Positions 1-7,632 of a stretch of DNA of 64,000 nucleotides are shown here, one piece after another. The notes under the pieces were generated by a model, which had not been told where the DNA came from, searched no databases, and worked only from the letters and a program-made list of their open reading frames with translations. Origin of the DNA: Meiothermus sp. Pnk-1 (GTDB lineage Bacteria; Deinococcota; Deinococci; Deinococcales; Thermaceae); NCBI RefSeq assembly GCF_003226535.1, contig NZ_QKOB01000003.1, forward strand, positions 124,001 through 188,000, given 5' to 3'. The position numbers were made by a program, and so were the translations under genes. Positions within the stretch are counted from its first letter, which is position 1, and each line of letters begins with the position of its first letter.

Positions 1-1
1 C

Positions 2-88
2 ACCCCGCTGGAGTACGCCCGCACCCCGCTGGGGGCGGAGGAGGTGGAGCGGGTGCTCGAGCGCATCCTCGACGGGGGACCCGCCTAG
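2..88 (+). CDS. Xre/MbcA/ParS-type antitoxin, C-terminal end (partial)
   Basis: Only the last 28 codons lie in the window; the gene enters from the left edge. The visible tail (TPLEYARTPLGAEEVERVLE, then a short end) has the pattern of the toxin-binding C-terminal domain of Xre/MbcA/ParS antitoxins. The TAG stop at 86-88 directly abuts the ATG of the RES-domain gene at 89, the usual gene order of a RES-Xre toxin-antitoxin operon. The known role of the family is to bind and neutralise the RES toxin and to repress the operon. The DNA-binding half is outside the window, so the call rests on the tail and on context. Confidence 0.75.
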   Translation, partial: TPLEYARTPLGAEEVERVLERILDGGPA

Positions 89-553
89 ATGCCGCGGCTG
101 CAGGCCTGGCGCCTGGTGGCCCGCCACCGGGCCGAGACCGCCTTCGACGGCGAGGGCAGCTTCCGCTACGGCAACCGCTGGAACCACCCCGGCACCCGCG
201 TGGTGTACCTGGCCTCCACCGCCAGCCTGGCCGCGCTGGAGGTGCTGGTCCACGCCGAGAGCTACGCCGAGCTACCGGAGTACCTGGCCTTCCCGGTCAG
301 CTTCGACGCCGAGCTGGTCCTCGACCCGCCGCGCCTGCCCCCCGACTGGAGGGCCGATCCCGCCCCCCCGAGCACCAAGGAGCTGGGCAGCCGCTGGGCG
401 GCCGAGGGCGCCAGCGTGCTGCTGAGGGTCCCCAGCGCGGTGGTGCCCTGGGAGCACCACTACGTGCTCAACGTCTCCCACCCGCAGTACCGCCGGGTGC
501 ACGTCGGCGAGCCCCGGCCCTTCGCCTTCGACCCGCGCCTACTCAAGGGCTGA
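89..553 (+). CDS. RES-domain toxin (NAD-degrading)
   Basis: A 154-residue protein with the whole RES fold. Arg30 in the GNRWNHPG segment, Glu51 in AALEVLVHAE and Ser130 in LNVSHPQYRR match the three conserved residues that name the family, and RVPSAVVPWEHHYVLN is the typical core before the serine. Characterised RES toxins consume NAD by phosphorolysis or hydrolysis and cause stasis. It starts one base after the antitoxin stop, so the two are almost certainly one operon. Length and residues look intact. Activity is inferred from the family. Confidence 0.85.
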   Translation: MPRLQAWRLVARHRAETAFDGEGSFRYGNRWNHPGTRVVYLASTASLAALEVLVHAESYAELPEYLAFPVSFDAELVLDPPRLPPDWRADPAPPSTKELGSRWAAEGASVLLRVPSAVVPWEHHYVLNVSHPQYRRVHVGEPRPFAFDPRLLKG

Positions 554-620
554 CCGGCGCGCAAAGGGGCGGAGCCTCAGAGGTCCTCCCGCCCCGCCAT
601 GACGCAGACGGAAAGCCCGT

Positions 621-716
621 CTAGCCTGCGAACTTCTCCAAGAGCGATCCCATCACCAGCAGGTTGTCGCCCCAGATCAGCTTGTCGGGCCAGACCAACT
701 CAGTCTGGTCTCGCGA
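621..716 (-). pseudogene. Fragment of a type III-like DNA methyltransferase gene
   Basis: Reading leftward, about 31 codons encode TELVWPDKLIWGDNLLVMGS followed by LLEKFAG and a TAG stop at 621-623. The pattern (K/R)LIWGDNLLVM(G/A)SLL is the start of the conserved region of type III and related N6-adenine methyltransferases, where it precedes the catalytic DPPF/Y motif. Here it ends at a stop before any such motif, and upstream there is no start or further homology. I read this as a decayed remnant. The rest of the 554-771 spacer holds nothing I recognise. Confidence 0.6.
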
Positions 717-771
717 TGATGCCGTCGGGGCCGAAGCGCGGGCCCTGGGTGGGGACGCTCCCGGGGGCGGC

Positions 772-3009
772 CTAGTCCCGCTCCACCGCCCCGATGTCGC
801 ACTTGCCGTTCTGCGGCTGCGGGCGGCTGACCCCGCGGGCGTCGGTGGCGACCGAGTTGCCGTCCAGGTCGGTGCAGGCCGAGGGCGGCACCTGGTCCAG
901 CACCGGGCTGCCCGACTGCGGCAGGTGGGTCTGCACCGGGCCGCCGTTGTCGGCCAGGGGGTTCAGTTGGGGGTCTTTTGGGCTGGAACCCGTGCCCACC
1001 AGGTCGGTGCCCTGAGCGCTGAAGTTGCAGTCTGCGTTGTTCCCGACGAGGTTGTACCCGCTGCTGGTGATGGTGTAGGAGCCGCCGCCGCTGCAATCCG
1101 GCCCACTGGAGGTGGCGGTGTTGCCCGCCAGGATGACCCCTTTGAGGGGGACGCTGCCGCTATAGTAGGCGAAGAAGTACAGCCCTCCGCCGCTGGAAGC
1201 GGTGTTGTTGGTGAGGGTGGAGAAGGCGACCTTCAGGGTGCTGCCGCCGTAAATCCCCCCGCCGTTGCCCGTGGCGCTGTTCCCGCTCACCGTCACGTTG
1301 GTCAGGGTGCCGCCGCCGTAAATCCCCCCGCCGTTCGTGGCGCTGTTCCCGCTCACCGTCACGTTGGTCAGGGTGCCGCCGCCGGCAATCCCCCCGCCGT
1401 TCGTGGCGCTGTTCCCGCTCACCGTCGTGTCCTTCAGGGTGAGGGTACCGGTGTTGTAAATCCCCCCGCCGTTACGGGCGCGGTTCCCGCTCACCGTCAC
1501 GCCCTCCAGGGTGAGGGTGCCGCTGTTGGCAATCCCCCCGCCGTCAACCGTGGTGCTGTTCCCGCTCACCGTCACGTTGGTCAGGGTGAGGGTGCCGCTG
1601 TATTCGTTGGCAATCCCCCCGCCGTCGCCCGTGGTGCTGTTCCCGCTCACCGTCACATTGGTCAGGGTGAGGGTGCCGGTGTTGAGAATCCCCCCGCCCC
1701 CGTTCCCGCTCACCGTCACATTGGTCAGGGTGGCGGTGCCGTAGTTGCGAAGCCCCGTCCCCGGGTTATCGCTCAGGGTGCTGTCGGTGAGGGTGAGGCT
1801 GCCCCCGTTGACGAAGATCCCGTTCTTCCCGTTTCCGCTCACCGTCACATTGCTCAGGGTGGCGGTGCCGCCGTTGATGTAGGCCCCGGCGTCGAGGTTG
1901 TCCTTGAGCGCCACCCCGTCCAGGGTCAGGTTGCCGTCGCTGAACACCCCGAAGGCATTGTTGGGCGCCTTCCGGAGGGTGAGCCCCTCGATGCGCACCG
2001 TCTTGCCGCTGTACACCTTGATCAGCCCCGTGGTGCCGTTGCCGTCCAGGATGGTGCTGGCCTGGCCGGCCCCGCGCAGGGTGATGTTGCCGTTCAGGTC
2101 CAGGTCGCCGCCCCCCTCGTCGTTGCCGGTGAGGGTGAGGGTGTAGATGCCCGCCGGGATCTGGACGACCACCGGGTCGGAGAGGTGGTTGGCCTCCATC
2201 ACCGCCGCCCGCAGCGAGCAGTTCTGGCTCGAGTCGGCGCAGGCTTGGTCGCCGGGGGTGGCGTCAACGGTGTCGGCGGGGGTGTTGACGGTGAAGAGGA
2301 GGGCCGGGTCCACCGTCAGGCTCAGGGGGACGGTGCGCTCCAGGCCCCCCGAGGTGGCCTTGAGGGTCAGGGTGTAGCTCCCCGCCGGGGTGCCGGCGCT
2401 GGTGGCGAGGGTCAGGGGCTGCTGCACGCTCCCCGGGCCGCTCACGGTCAGGCTGTTGGGGGAGAGCGTCACCCCCGCCGGGGGGTTGACCAGGGAGAGG
2501 CTCACCGTGCCGGTGAAGCCGTTCTGGGGGGTGAGGGTGAGCTGGGTGGTCTTGCTCTCGTTGCGCAAGGCGCTGAGGCTGCTGGGCGAGAGGGCGAGGG
2601 TGAAGCCGGGGGCGCCCTGCACGGTGAGGGTCAGGCCGGCCTCCCGGGTCTGGCTGCCGCCGGTGGCCCGCAGCTTGAGGTTGTAGGTGTTCACCGCCAC
2701 GCCCGAAGCCACGCTAATCGTCAAGGCCTGGTTCACCGGGCTGCCGCCGGTGACGCTCAGGCTGGCGGGGGAAACGGTGATCCCCGGGACAGCGTTCCCG
2801 CTGCCGTCCACCAGGGCCAGGTTCACCGTCCCGGCGAAGCCGTTCTGGGGGGTGAGGGTGAGCTGGGTGGTGCCGCTATTCCCCTGGGTCACCGTGAGGC
2901 TGGCGGGGTTGAGGGCGAGGGTGAAGCCGGGCGGGGGGGTGCTGGGGCATCCGGTCAGAAGGAGCAGCAGGCCCGCCGCGGCGAGCATCCTGGTGAAAGG
3001 GTGTCCCAT
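772..3009 (-). CDS. CSLREA-domain beta-helix lipoprotein
   Basis: A 745-residue secreted lipoprotein. The N-terminus has a signal peptide with the lipobox LLTGC. Next come three similar domains of about 90 residues with the motif TLTPQNGF(A/T)GTV, which look like all-beta Ig-like modules. Near residue 250 the segment NTPADTVDATPGDQACADSS followed by CSLRAAVMEAN is a CSLREA domain. A long right-handed beta-helix of repeats of the type TLTNVTVSGNSATNGGGI follows. The C-terminus resembles the choice-of-anchor Q domain (NPLADNGGP...DIGAVERD). It lies 20 bases downstream of another lipoprotein gene on the same strand and is probably co-transcribed. Known relatives are surface or adhesin-like; the function is not established. 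Confidence 0.8.
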   Translation of the reverse strand: MGHPFTRMLAAAGLLLLLTGCPSTPPPGFTLALNPASLTVTQGNSGTTQLTLTPQNGFAGTVNLALVDGSGNAVPGITVSPASLSVTGGSPVNQALTISVASGVAVNTYNLKLRATGGSQTREAGLTLTVQGAPGFTLALSPSSLSALRNESKTTQLTLTPQNGFTGTVSLSLVNPPAGVTLSPNSLTVSGPGSVQQPLTLATSAGTPAGSYTLTLKATSGGLERTVPLSLTVDPALLFTVNTPADTVDATPGDQACADSSQNCSLRAAVMEANHLSDPVVVQIPAGIYTLTLTGNDEGGGDLDLNGNITLRGAGQASTILDGNGTTGLIKVYSGKTVRIEGLTLRKAPNNAFGVFSDGNLTLDGVALKDNLDAGAYINGGTATLSNVTVSGNGKNGIFVNGGSLTLTDSTLSDNPGTGLRNYGTATLTNVTVSGNGGGGILNTGTLTLTNVTVSGNSTTGDGGGIANEYSGTLTLTNVTVSGNSTTVDGGGIANSGTLTLEGVTVSGNRARNGGGIYNTGTLTLKDTTVSGNSATNGGGIAGGGTLTNVTVSGNSATNGGGIYGGGTLTNVTVSGNSATGNGGGIYGGSTLKVAFSTLTNNTASSGGGLYFFAYYSGSVPLKGVILAGNTATSSGPDCSGGGSYTITSSGYNLVGNNADCNFSAQGTDLVGTGSSPKDPQLNPLADNGGPVQTHLPQSGSPVLDQVPPSACTDLDGNSVATDARGVSRPQPQNGKCDIGAVERD
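1250..1862 (-). repeat. Tandem DNA repeat coding for the beta-helix
   Basis: Within the lipoprotein gene the element TTCCCGCTCACCGTCACGTT (plus strand), or a close variant, recurs about nine times at roughly 65-80 base spacing, for example near 1285, 1353, 1420, 1488, 1558, 1638, 1702 and 1830. The nucleotide identity between copies is higher than protein constraint alone requires, which suggests recent unit duplication or gene conversion. The copies stay in frame. Confidence 0.8.
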
Positions 3010-3029
3010 GGTCTCTCCTCCGGGCGGGC

Positions 3030-3623
3030 TCAGAACTTGATCGTCCCGGTCCCCCCGCCCCAGGTGACGGTGAGGGTGCAGCCCTCCAGGTCCGGGATGC
3101 TCTGGGTGGTGAGGGTGGCCTCGAGCGTGGCGGTGTTGGAGCTGCCGTTCTTCAGGATGTTGAGGAGCGTGTTCAGGTCGGAGAACGTCATCGAGCCGTT
3201 GTAGATGCTCCCCACGCTCACCGCGCCCCCGCTCACGCTGACCGTGAACGAAGCCCCCCGCACGCTGGCGGTGGCGCTGCGGGGGTTGTTCTGGGCGTCG
3301 GTGTCGGAGACCGTCGCGGTGGCGTCCAGGGTGACCTGGATGGAGCTGGGGAGGGGTTTCGGGCAGTCGTCGCCGAAGTCGATCTTGGCGATGCTGGGGT
3401 TGAAGGTGAAGCCGGTCGGGGTGGCGGGCAGGTTCAGGTTCTGCAGGTTGTCGAAGGTCGCCCCCACGGTGGTCCTGCCTTCCACCTGGGCGCTGGGGCC
3501 CAGGGTGAAGGTGCTCTGCTTTCCCTCCAGGCCGAAGGGGTTGTTGATGGGCGGGGAGCTGATGAGGCCGCAGCCGGCCAGCAGCAGGGCGGTGAGGGGG
3601 CCTAGGATGGCGATGCGTTCCAT
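3030..3623 (-). CDS. Small secreted lipoprotein, function unknown
   Basis: A 197-residue protein from ATG at 3623, chosen because GGAGGAAACCT sits just upstream. A signal peptide ends in the lipobox LLAGC. The mature part is rich in Thr, Ser and Val and looks all-beta. Two Cys (DDCPKPL and LEGCTL) could pair. It is the first gene of a probable two-gene operon with the beta-helix lipoprotein. I do not recognise a named family. Confidence 0.7.
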   Translation of the reverse strand: MERIAILGPLTALLLAGCGLISSPPINNPFGLEGKQSTFTLGPSAQVEGRTTVGATFDNLQNLNLPATPTGFTFNPSIAKIDFGDDCPKPLPSSIQVTLDATATVSDTDAQNNPRSATASVRGASFTVSVSGGAVSVGSIYNGSMTFSDLNTLLNILKNGSSNTATLEATLTTQSIPDLEGCTLTVTWGGGTGTIKF

Positions 3624-3711
3624 AGGTTTCCTCCTGGGGTGTGTACGGTCGATCACAGTATACCCCGCGGTTTGGGCTCCCGGGGGTTATCCGTGCCCGG
3701 CCAGCCGGGCG

Positions 3712-4599
3712 CTAGGCGGGGGGGCGGGGCCAGCGGTGGTAGGCGAAAAGGAGCAAAAATATGAGCCCCAGCGCGGGTTCCGGATGGAAAAGGCAAGAGA
3801 GGGCGAAGGCGTGGAAGAAAAGGGGCTCGAGCGCCCGGGTGGGTCGCCGCCGGAACACCCGGAAGAGGGTTCGCCCTTGCCGTAGCGCGAGCAACAGGAG
3901 ATAAAACCCGTACGCCACAAATCCAGCCAGCGGGGGAACCGGGGTGTTGAGCAGGTTCAGCCCCACGCTTCCTAGCGCCAGGAGGCGGGCCGTCGAGAGG
4001 AGGAGGTCGGTGGTCCCTTCCTCCAGGGTAGCTTCCAGCTCGAGCGCTTCCCAGCTTTCATGGGGTTGCCCCAGGTGGATGCGCCGCCCCTCGTGCCCAC
4101 CCAGGTAGATTTGCGGGTCGGTGACCCCCAGCGCGATCAGCGCACCGGGGTCGCGCTTTAGGGTTAAAAAGGCCCAGGGGTCTAGGGGCAGCCAGGCTCC
4201 CTCGTGCCAGACCTCCAGCCAGTGATGGAGTTTTCCGTCCAGCAGTACCCCCACGGCCCGGCGCACCAGATATCCTTCAAGCTCGAGCCGGGTTTTGGCC
4301 CACTCGCTGACCATACGGGCGGAATCCTCGGGGGCTTCTTCTAACAACTCGGCCAGATGGGCCAGCCCTGGCTTTCCCACCGGCTCGAGGCGGGCCTCTC
4401 CCCATATCGAGACCTCCTGCTTAGGCCCTAGGGTGTAGCCGCTGAAGAGGTCCTCCCCCACCAACTGGCTCTGCACGGGACGGAAAGAGAGCGAAACCCC
4501 CCGCACCTGTTGACCAGGCCGGTCGGTGGGAATGGGCAGCAGCACCGGGAGGGGCTCGCTACGAATATTCTTGAAGCTAAAGCTGAATCGAACGCGCAT
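3712..4599 (-). CDS. Transglutaminase-like membrane protein lacking the catalytic Cys
   Basis: A 295-residue protein. The stretch HHWLEVWHEGAWLPLDPWAF around residue 150 is the His...Asp part of the transglutaminase/arylamidase core, but the segment before it (LVRRAVGVLLDGK) has no Cys where the catalytic one belongs. The C-terminal third holds two or three hydrophobic helices (PPLAGFVAYGFYLLLLAL; FFHAFALSCLF; LGLIFLLLFAYH). The start codon overlaps the TetR stop (TAATG), so translation is probably coupled and the regulator probably controls it. It may bind rather than cut or cross-link substrates, or be inactive. Confidence 0.6.
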   Translation of the reverse strand: MRVRFSFSFKNIRSEPLPVLLPIPTDRPGQQVRGVSLSFRPVQSQLVGEDLFSGYTLGPKQEVSIWGEARLEPVGKPGLAHLAELLEEAPEDSARMVSEWAKTRLELEGYLVRRAVGVLLDGKLHHWLEVWHEGAWLPLDPWAFLTLKRDPGALIALGVTDPQIYLGGHEGRRIHLGQPHESWEALELEATLEEGTTDLLLSTARLLALGSVGLNLLNTPVPPLAGFVAYGFYLLLLALRQGRTLFRVFRRRPTRALEPLFFHAFALSCLFHPEPALGLIFLLLFAYHRWPRPPA

Positions 4600-5165
4600 T
4601 ATCGCTTGAAGCCCTCGAGCAGCATCTCCACGAAGGCGTCGGCAACCTGCCGAGCGCTTAGGCGCCCTTGGGGGTTGAACCATTGGTACGCCCAGTTGGC
4701 GCCGGAGAGCGCCAACACCGCGGCCAGCTTGGGATCCAGGTCTTTGCGGAACTGGCCGTTTTTGATTCCTTCGGCGAAGATCTCGCGGTAGACGTTTTCG
4801 ACCCGGTTGCGCCGCTGGGCGATGGCGTGGTAGCGCTCGGGGGAGAGGTGTTTCCACTCGTTGAAAAACACCGTGGCCAAGTCCTTATTGCGGGCCACCA
4901 CCTCGAGGTGACCTTCCAGGGCTAGCCGCAATTTTTCCGCTGGGGGGGCGCTCGAGGCCAGCACCGGGGCCAGCGCCGCGTCGAACTCGTCCGCTGCTCG
5001 GTTGACGATTTCCCACAACAGCTCTTCTTTGCCCGCGATGTGGGCGTAAAGGCTGCCGCCCTGGAGGCCCAGTTCACGAGCCAGATCGCGCATCGAGGTG
5101 GCGTGATAGCCCCGGCTGCTGAATAAAGCCCCGGCTCGAGCTAGGATTTCTTCTCGGCGGCCCAT
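4599..5165 (-). CDS. TetR-family transcriptional regulator
   Basis: A protein of about 188 residues. The N-terminal helix-turn-helix is clear: ILARAGALFSSRGYHATSMR, then DLARELGLQGGSLYAHIAGK. The remaining residues form the helical ligand-binding and dimer domain (FFNEWKHLSPERYHAIAQRR is typical of FadR/PaaR-like members). I use ATG at 5165; a TTG lies three codons upstream. A probable operator sits just upstream. It overlaps the next gene by one base. The ligand is unknown; acyl-CoA-type ligands are common for close Thermus relatives. Confidence 0.85.
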   Translation of the reverse strand: MGRREEILARAGALFSSRGYHATSMRDLARELGLQGGSLYAHIAGKEELLWEIVNRAADEFDAALAPVLASSAPPAEKLRLALEGHLEVVARNKDLATVFFNEWKHLSPERYHAIAQRRNRVENVYREIFAEGIKNGQFRKDLDPKLAAVLALSGANWAYQWFNPQGRLSARQVADAFVEMLLEGFKR

Positions 5166-5167
5166 AA

Positions 5168-5185
5168 CAAACAATCGTTAGTTTA
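5168..5185 (-). promoter_or_regulatory. Putative TetR autoregulatory operator over a -10 box
   Basis: CAAACAATCGTTAG (5168-5181) is an imperfect palindrome overlapping a -10-like TAAACT (5180-5185, minus strand) just before the TetR start. From memory, the Thermus PaaR repressor site is CNAACGNNCGTTNG; this copy differs at one position. That would make the gene self-repressing. The match is by eye. Confidence 0.5.
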
Positions 5186-5222
5186 CCGCATCCTCCTAAC
5201 GCCCCTACCCGCGCAGCCATCC

Positions 5223-5251
5223 TTGACGCGCCCGGCGCTTGCGCCTACAAT
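5223..5251 (+). promoter_or_regulatory. Promoter of the tRNA-His/tRNA-Leu unit
   Basis: TTGACG at 5223-5228, a 17-base spacer, and TACAAT at 5246-5251 give a near-consensus housekeeping promoter about 38 bases before tRNA-His. Confidence 0.85.
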
Positions 5252-5288
5252 AGCGTTTGCTGTAGAGCGGGTTGCGGCCCGCCTTCGT

Positions 5289-5366
5289 GGTGAGTGTAGC
5301 TCAGCTGGTTAGAGCACTGGTCTGTGGAACCAGGGGTCGTGGGTTCAAGTCCCATCACTCACCCCA
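5289..5366 (+). tRNA. tRNA-His (anticodon GTG)
   Basis: The cloverleaf is complete: acceptor GTGAGTG pairs with CACTCAC, the anticodon loop is CTGTGGA with anticodon GTG, and the T arm contains GGTTCAAGT. The extra 5' G at 5289, which pairs with the discriminator C at 5363, is the identity mark of tRNA-His. CCA is encoded at 5364-5366. Confidence 0.95.
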
Positions 5367-5426
5367 AACAGGTTGCAGCGCACGGGGGTCAGGGTTCAGT
5401 GGCCCCTGTGTCCTCATCCTGAGCGC

Positions 5427-5511
5427 GCGAGGATGGTGGAATTGGTAGACACGCCAGACTTAGGATCTGGTGCCGCAAGGCGTGGGGGTTCAAGTCCCCC
5501 TCCTCGCACCA
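5427..5511 (+). tRNA. tRNA-Leu (anticodon TAG)
   Basis: Acceptor GCGAGGA pairs with TCCTCGC, the anticodon stem CCAGA/TCTGG encloses anticodon TAG, and the long variable arm TGCCGCAAGGCGT marks a class II tRNA. CCA is encoded at 5509-5511. It lies 60 bases after tRNA-His and before a strong terminator. Confidence 0.95.
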
Positions 5512-5516
5512 CACCC

Positions 5517-5540
5517 CCGGCCCCAGTGGGCCGGTTTTTT
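5517..5540 (+). terminator. Terminator of the tRNA unit
   Basis: CCGGCCC and GGGCCGG form a 7-bp stem with loop CAGT, followed by TTTTTT. Confidence 0.9.
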
Positions 5541-5683
5541 GATACGGGTTGAGGCCGGGCAAAGCTAACCTCGAGGTTTGCCCCTTGTGGCCGGGGTAGC
5601 TAAAACCTCGCATAGCGAGTACACTGTAACGCTGGTAACTCCGGACTGCTGGTCTGGACTGGAACTCTAGATGAGGTGTCAAG

Positions 5684-6895
5684 GTGGCAGAGATTCTCGA
5701 GCGTGAAGGCTATCGCGTGAAGCTGAAAGTTGAGGTTCCGGCCGCGGAGGTCAACAAGGCCTACGACGCCGTGTTGCGGGAGTATGCGAGCAAGGTGCGG
5801 GTTCCGGGGTTTCGCCCTGGTAAAGCCCCGACCAAGGTGATCGAAGCCCGGCTGGGCCGCGAGAGCCTGCTGGAGGAGGTCAAAGAGCGGCTCCTCGACG
5901 CCAGCTACCCCGAGGCGGTGAAGGAACTCGAGCTGTTCCCGGTGGGGGTCAAGCTGCTCGAGGCCCATCTGGAGCAAGGCCAGCCCTTCACTTATGTGGC
6001 CGAGGTGGAGAACTACCCCGAGGTCAAGCTGCCCAACTGGCGGGAGTTCAAGCTCGAGGTTCCCCCGGTCGAAATAACCGACGAGATGGTGGAGCAAGCC
6101 CTTCAAGAGCTACGCCAGCGGTACGGAGAGCTGGTGCCGGTGGAGCGGCCCATCGAAGCCAAGGACCAGGTTTTTATCGAGACCGAAGACGGGGCCCGCT
6201 TCCCCGTAGATATGGAGAAGGCCCTCGAACACGTTCGAGAGGCCTTATTGGGTAAGGCTGCGGGCGACGAGGTGATGGTCCCGGTCAAGGATGGGGACGC
6301 CGTGGTCAAGGAGCTCAAGACCAAGATCCTCGAGGTCAAAGCCCTACAGCTTCCCGAGCTCGACGACGAGTTCGCCAAAACCGTGGGCGAGGAGAGCCTG
6401 GAGGGGTTGCGTGGCAAGGTGCGCCTGAGCCTGGAGGCTCAGGCGGCCCGTACCGTGCAGGAGGCCAAGGCCGAGCAACTTTTGGAGAAGCTCGCGGAGG
6501 GGCTCGAGGCGGAGATTCCCCCCACTATGCTGAACCGCGAACAGCAGCACCTCCTGGAGCACATGGCCGAGGACCTGCAAAAAGAGAAGACCACCCTGCA
6601 GGATTACCTCAAGAAGCTCGAGGACGAAGGCAAGCTGGAAGAGTTCCGGGCCGACCTGAAGGCCTCCGCGGAAAAACGTATCCGCCGGGCGCTGGCGAAG
6701 GAGAGGCTACAAGAGGAGCTTGGCACCGAGCTCACCGAGGAGGAGTGGAACGCCTACCTTTCGGACATGGCGAGGGCTTACCGCACCAATGTGGCAAGCT
6801 TGAAGAAGGAGCTGGGTGAGGAAACCCTCGAGCGCCTGCGGGTGCAGCGCACCCAGGATAAGGCTTTGGCCGAAGCCCTGCAAAAGCTCGAGTAA
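5684..6895 (+). CDS. tig: Trigger factor, ribosome-associated chaperone and PPIase
   Basis: A 403-residue protein starting at GTG 5684 with GAGGTG a few bases upstream. The N-terminal ribosome-binding domain carries the signature VPGFRPGKAP (near residue 45). A central FKBP-like prolyl isomerase region spans about 150-240, and a long helical C-terminal arm follows. The family binds at the ribosome exit tunnel and holds nascent chains. It precedes clpP and clpX, the classic tig-clpP-clpX order. Somewhat shorter than the E. coli protein (432). Confidence 0.95.
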   Translation: MAEILEREGYRVKLKVEVPAAEVNKAYDAVLREYASKVRVPGFRPGKAPTKVIEARLGRESLLEEVKERLLDASYPEAVKELELFPVGVKLLEAHLEQGQPFTYVAEVENYPEVKLPNWREFKLEVPPVEITDEMVEQALQELRQRYGELVPVERPIEAKDQVFIETEDGARFPVDMEKALEHVREALLGKAAGDEVMVPVKDGDAVVKELKTKILEVKALQLPELDDEFAKTVGEESLEGLRGKVRLSLEAQAARTVQEAKAEQLLEKLAEGLEAEIPPTMLNREQQHLLEHMAEDLQKEKTTLQDYLKKLEDEGKLEEFRADLKASAEKRIRRALAKERLQEELGTELTEEEWNAYLSDMARAYRTNVASLKKELGEETLERLRVQRTQDKALAEALQKLE

Positions 6896-7041
6896 GGTCG
6901 TTCGGGCTCCGTTGAATGTGCCCCGGTAGATTGAACCGGATTTCGGCTGACACCAGAATAAAGCCGTAAACGACTACCGGGGTTTTCAACGTAAGCGATG
7001 GCCCTTTGTCTCAAAGGTTGGCGCTTAGAATGGGAGGCAGT

Positions 7042-7632
7042 ATGGTAGTTCCCTACGTCATCGAACAAACCACTCGGGGAGAACGGGTTTACGACATCTA
7101 CTCCCGCCTGCTGAAGGATCGCATCATCTTTTTGGGTACGCCCATTGACGCCGCCGTTGCCAACACCATCGTGGCCCAGATGCTCTTTCTCGATGCGCAA
7201 AACTCCCAGCAGGACATCCGGCTTTACATCAACTGCCCAGGTGGAGAGGTGACGGCAGGACTAGCCATCTACGACACCATGCAGTTTGTGCGTTCCCCCG
7301 TCTCCACAATTTGCGTGGGGATGGCGGCCAGCTTCGGGGCGGTGCTGCTGGCAGCGGGAGCGCCGGGTAAGCGTTATGCCCTGCCACACGCCAACATCAT
7401 GATCCACCAGCCCTGGGTTTCGGGAGGCTTGGGCGGGCAGGTCTCGGACATCATGATCCGGGTGGAGGAACTGGCCAAGAATAAGCGGCTGCTGAACGAG
7501 ATTCTGGCCAAACATACCGGCCAGCGGGTGGAAAAGGTCGAACGCGACACCGACCGCGATTACTTCATGAGCGCTCCCCAGGCCAAGGAGTACGGGCTGA
7601 TCGACCAAGTGGTGACCCATGAAACGGAGTAA
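7042..7632 (+). CDS. clpP: ATP-dependent Clp protease proteolytic subunit
   Basis: A 196-residue serine protease. I start at ATG 7042 (GGGAGG upstream; [20 protein letters not shown] matches the Thermus start). The triad is visible: Ser97 in VGMAAS, His122 in MIHQPW and Asp171 in RDTDRDY. The residues after the serine are FGAV instead of the usual MAAV, a mild variation. It forms barrel tetradecamers fed by ClpX, whose gene overlaps its end by 14 bases. Confidence 0.95.
   Translation: MVVPYVIEQTTRGERVYDIYSRLLKDRIIFLGTPIDAAVANTIVAQMLFLDAQNSQQDIRLYINCPGGEVTAGLAIYDTMQFVRSPVSTICVGMAASFGAVLLAAGAPGKRYALPHANIMIHQPWVSGGLGGQVSDIMIRVEELAKNKRLLNEILAKHTGQRVEKVERDTDRDYFMSAPQAKEYGLIDQVVTHETE

Noticed and set aside
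664-3204. Very long plus-strand open frame (846 codons) opposite the beta-helix lipoprotein
   Set aside because: It is the antisense shadow of a repetitive GC-rich gene. Its translation is low complexity, there is no ribosome site, and the minus frame has a signal peptide and recognisable domains.
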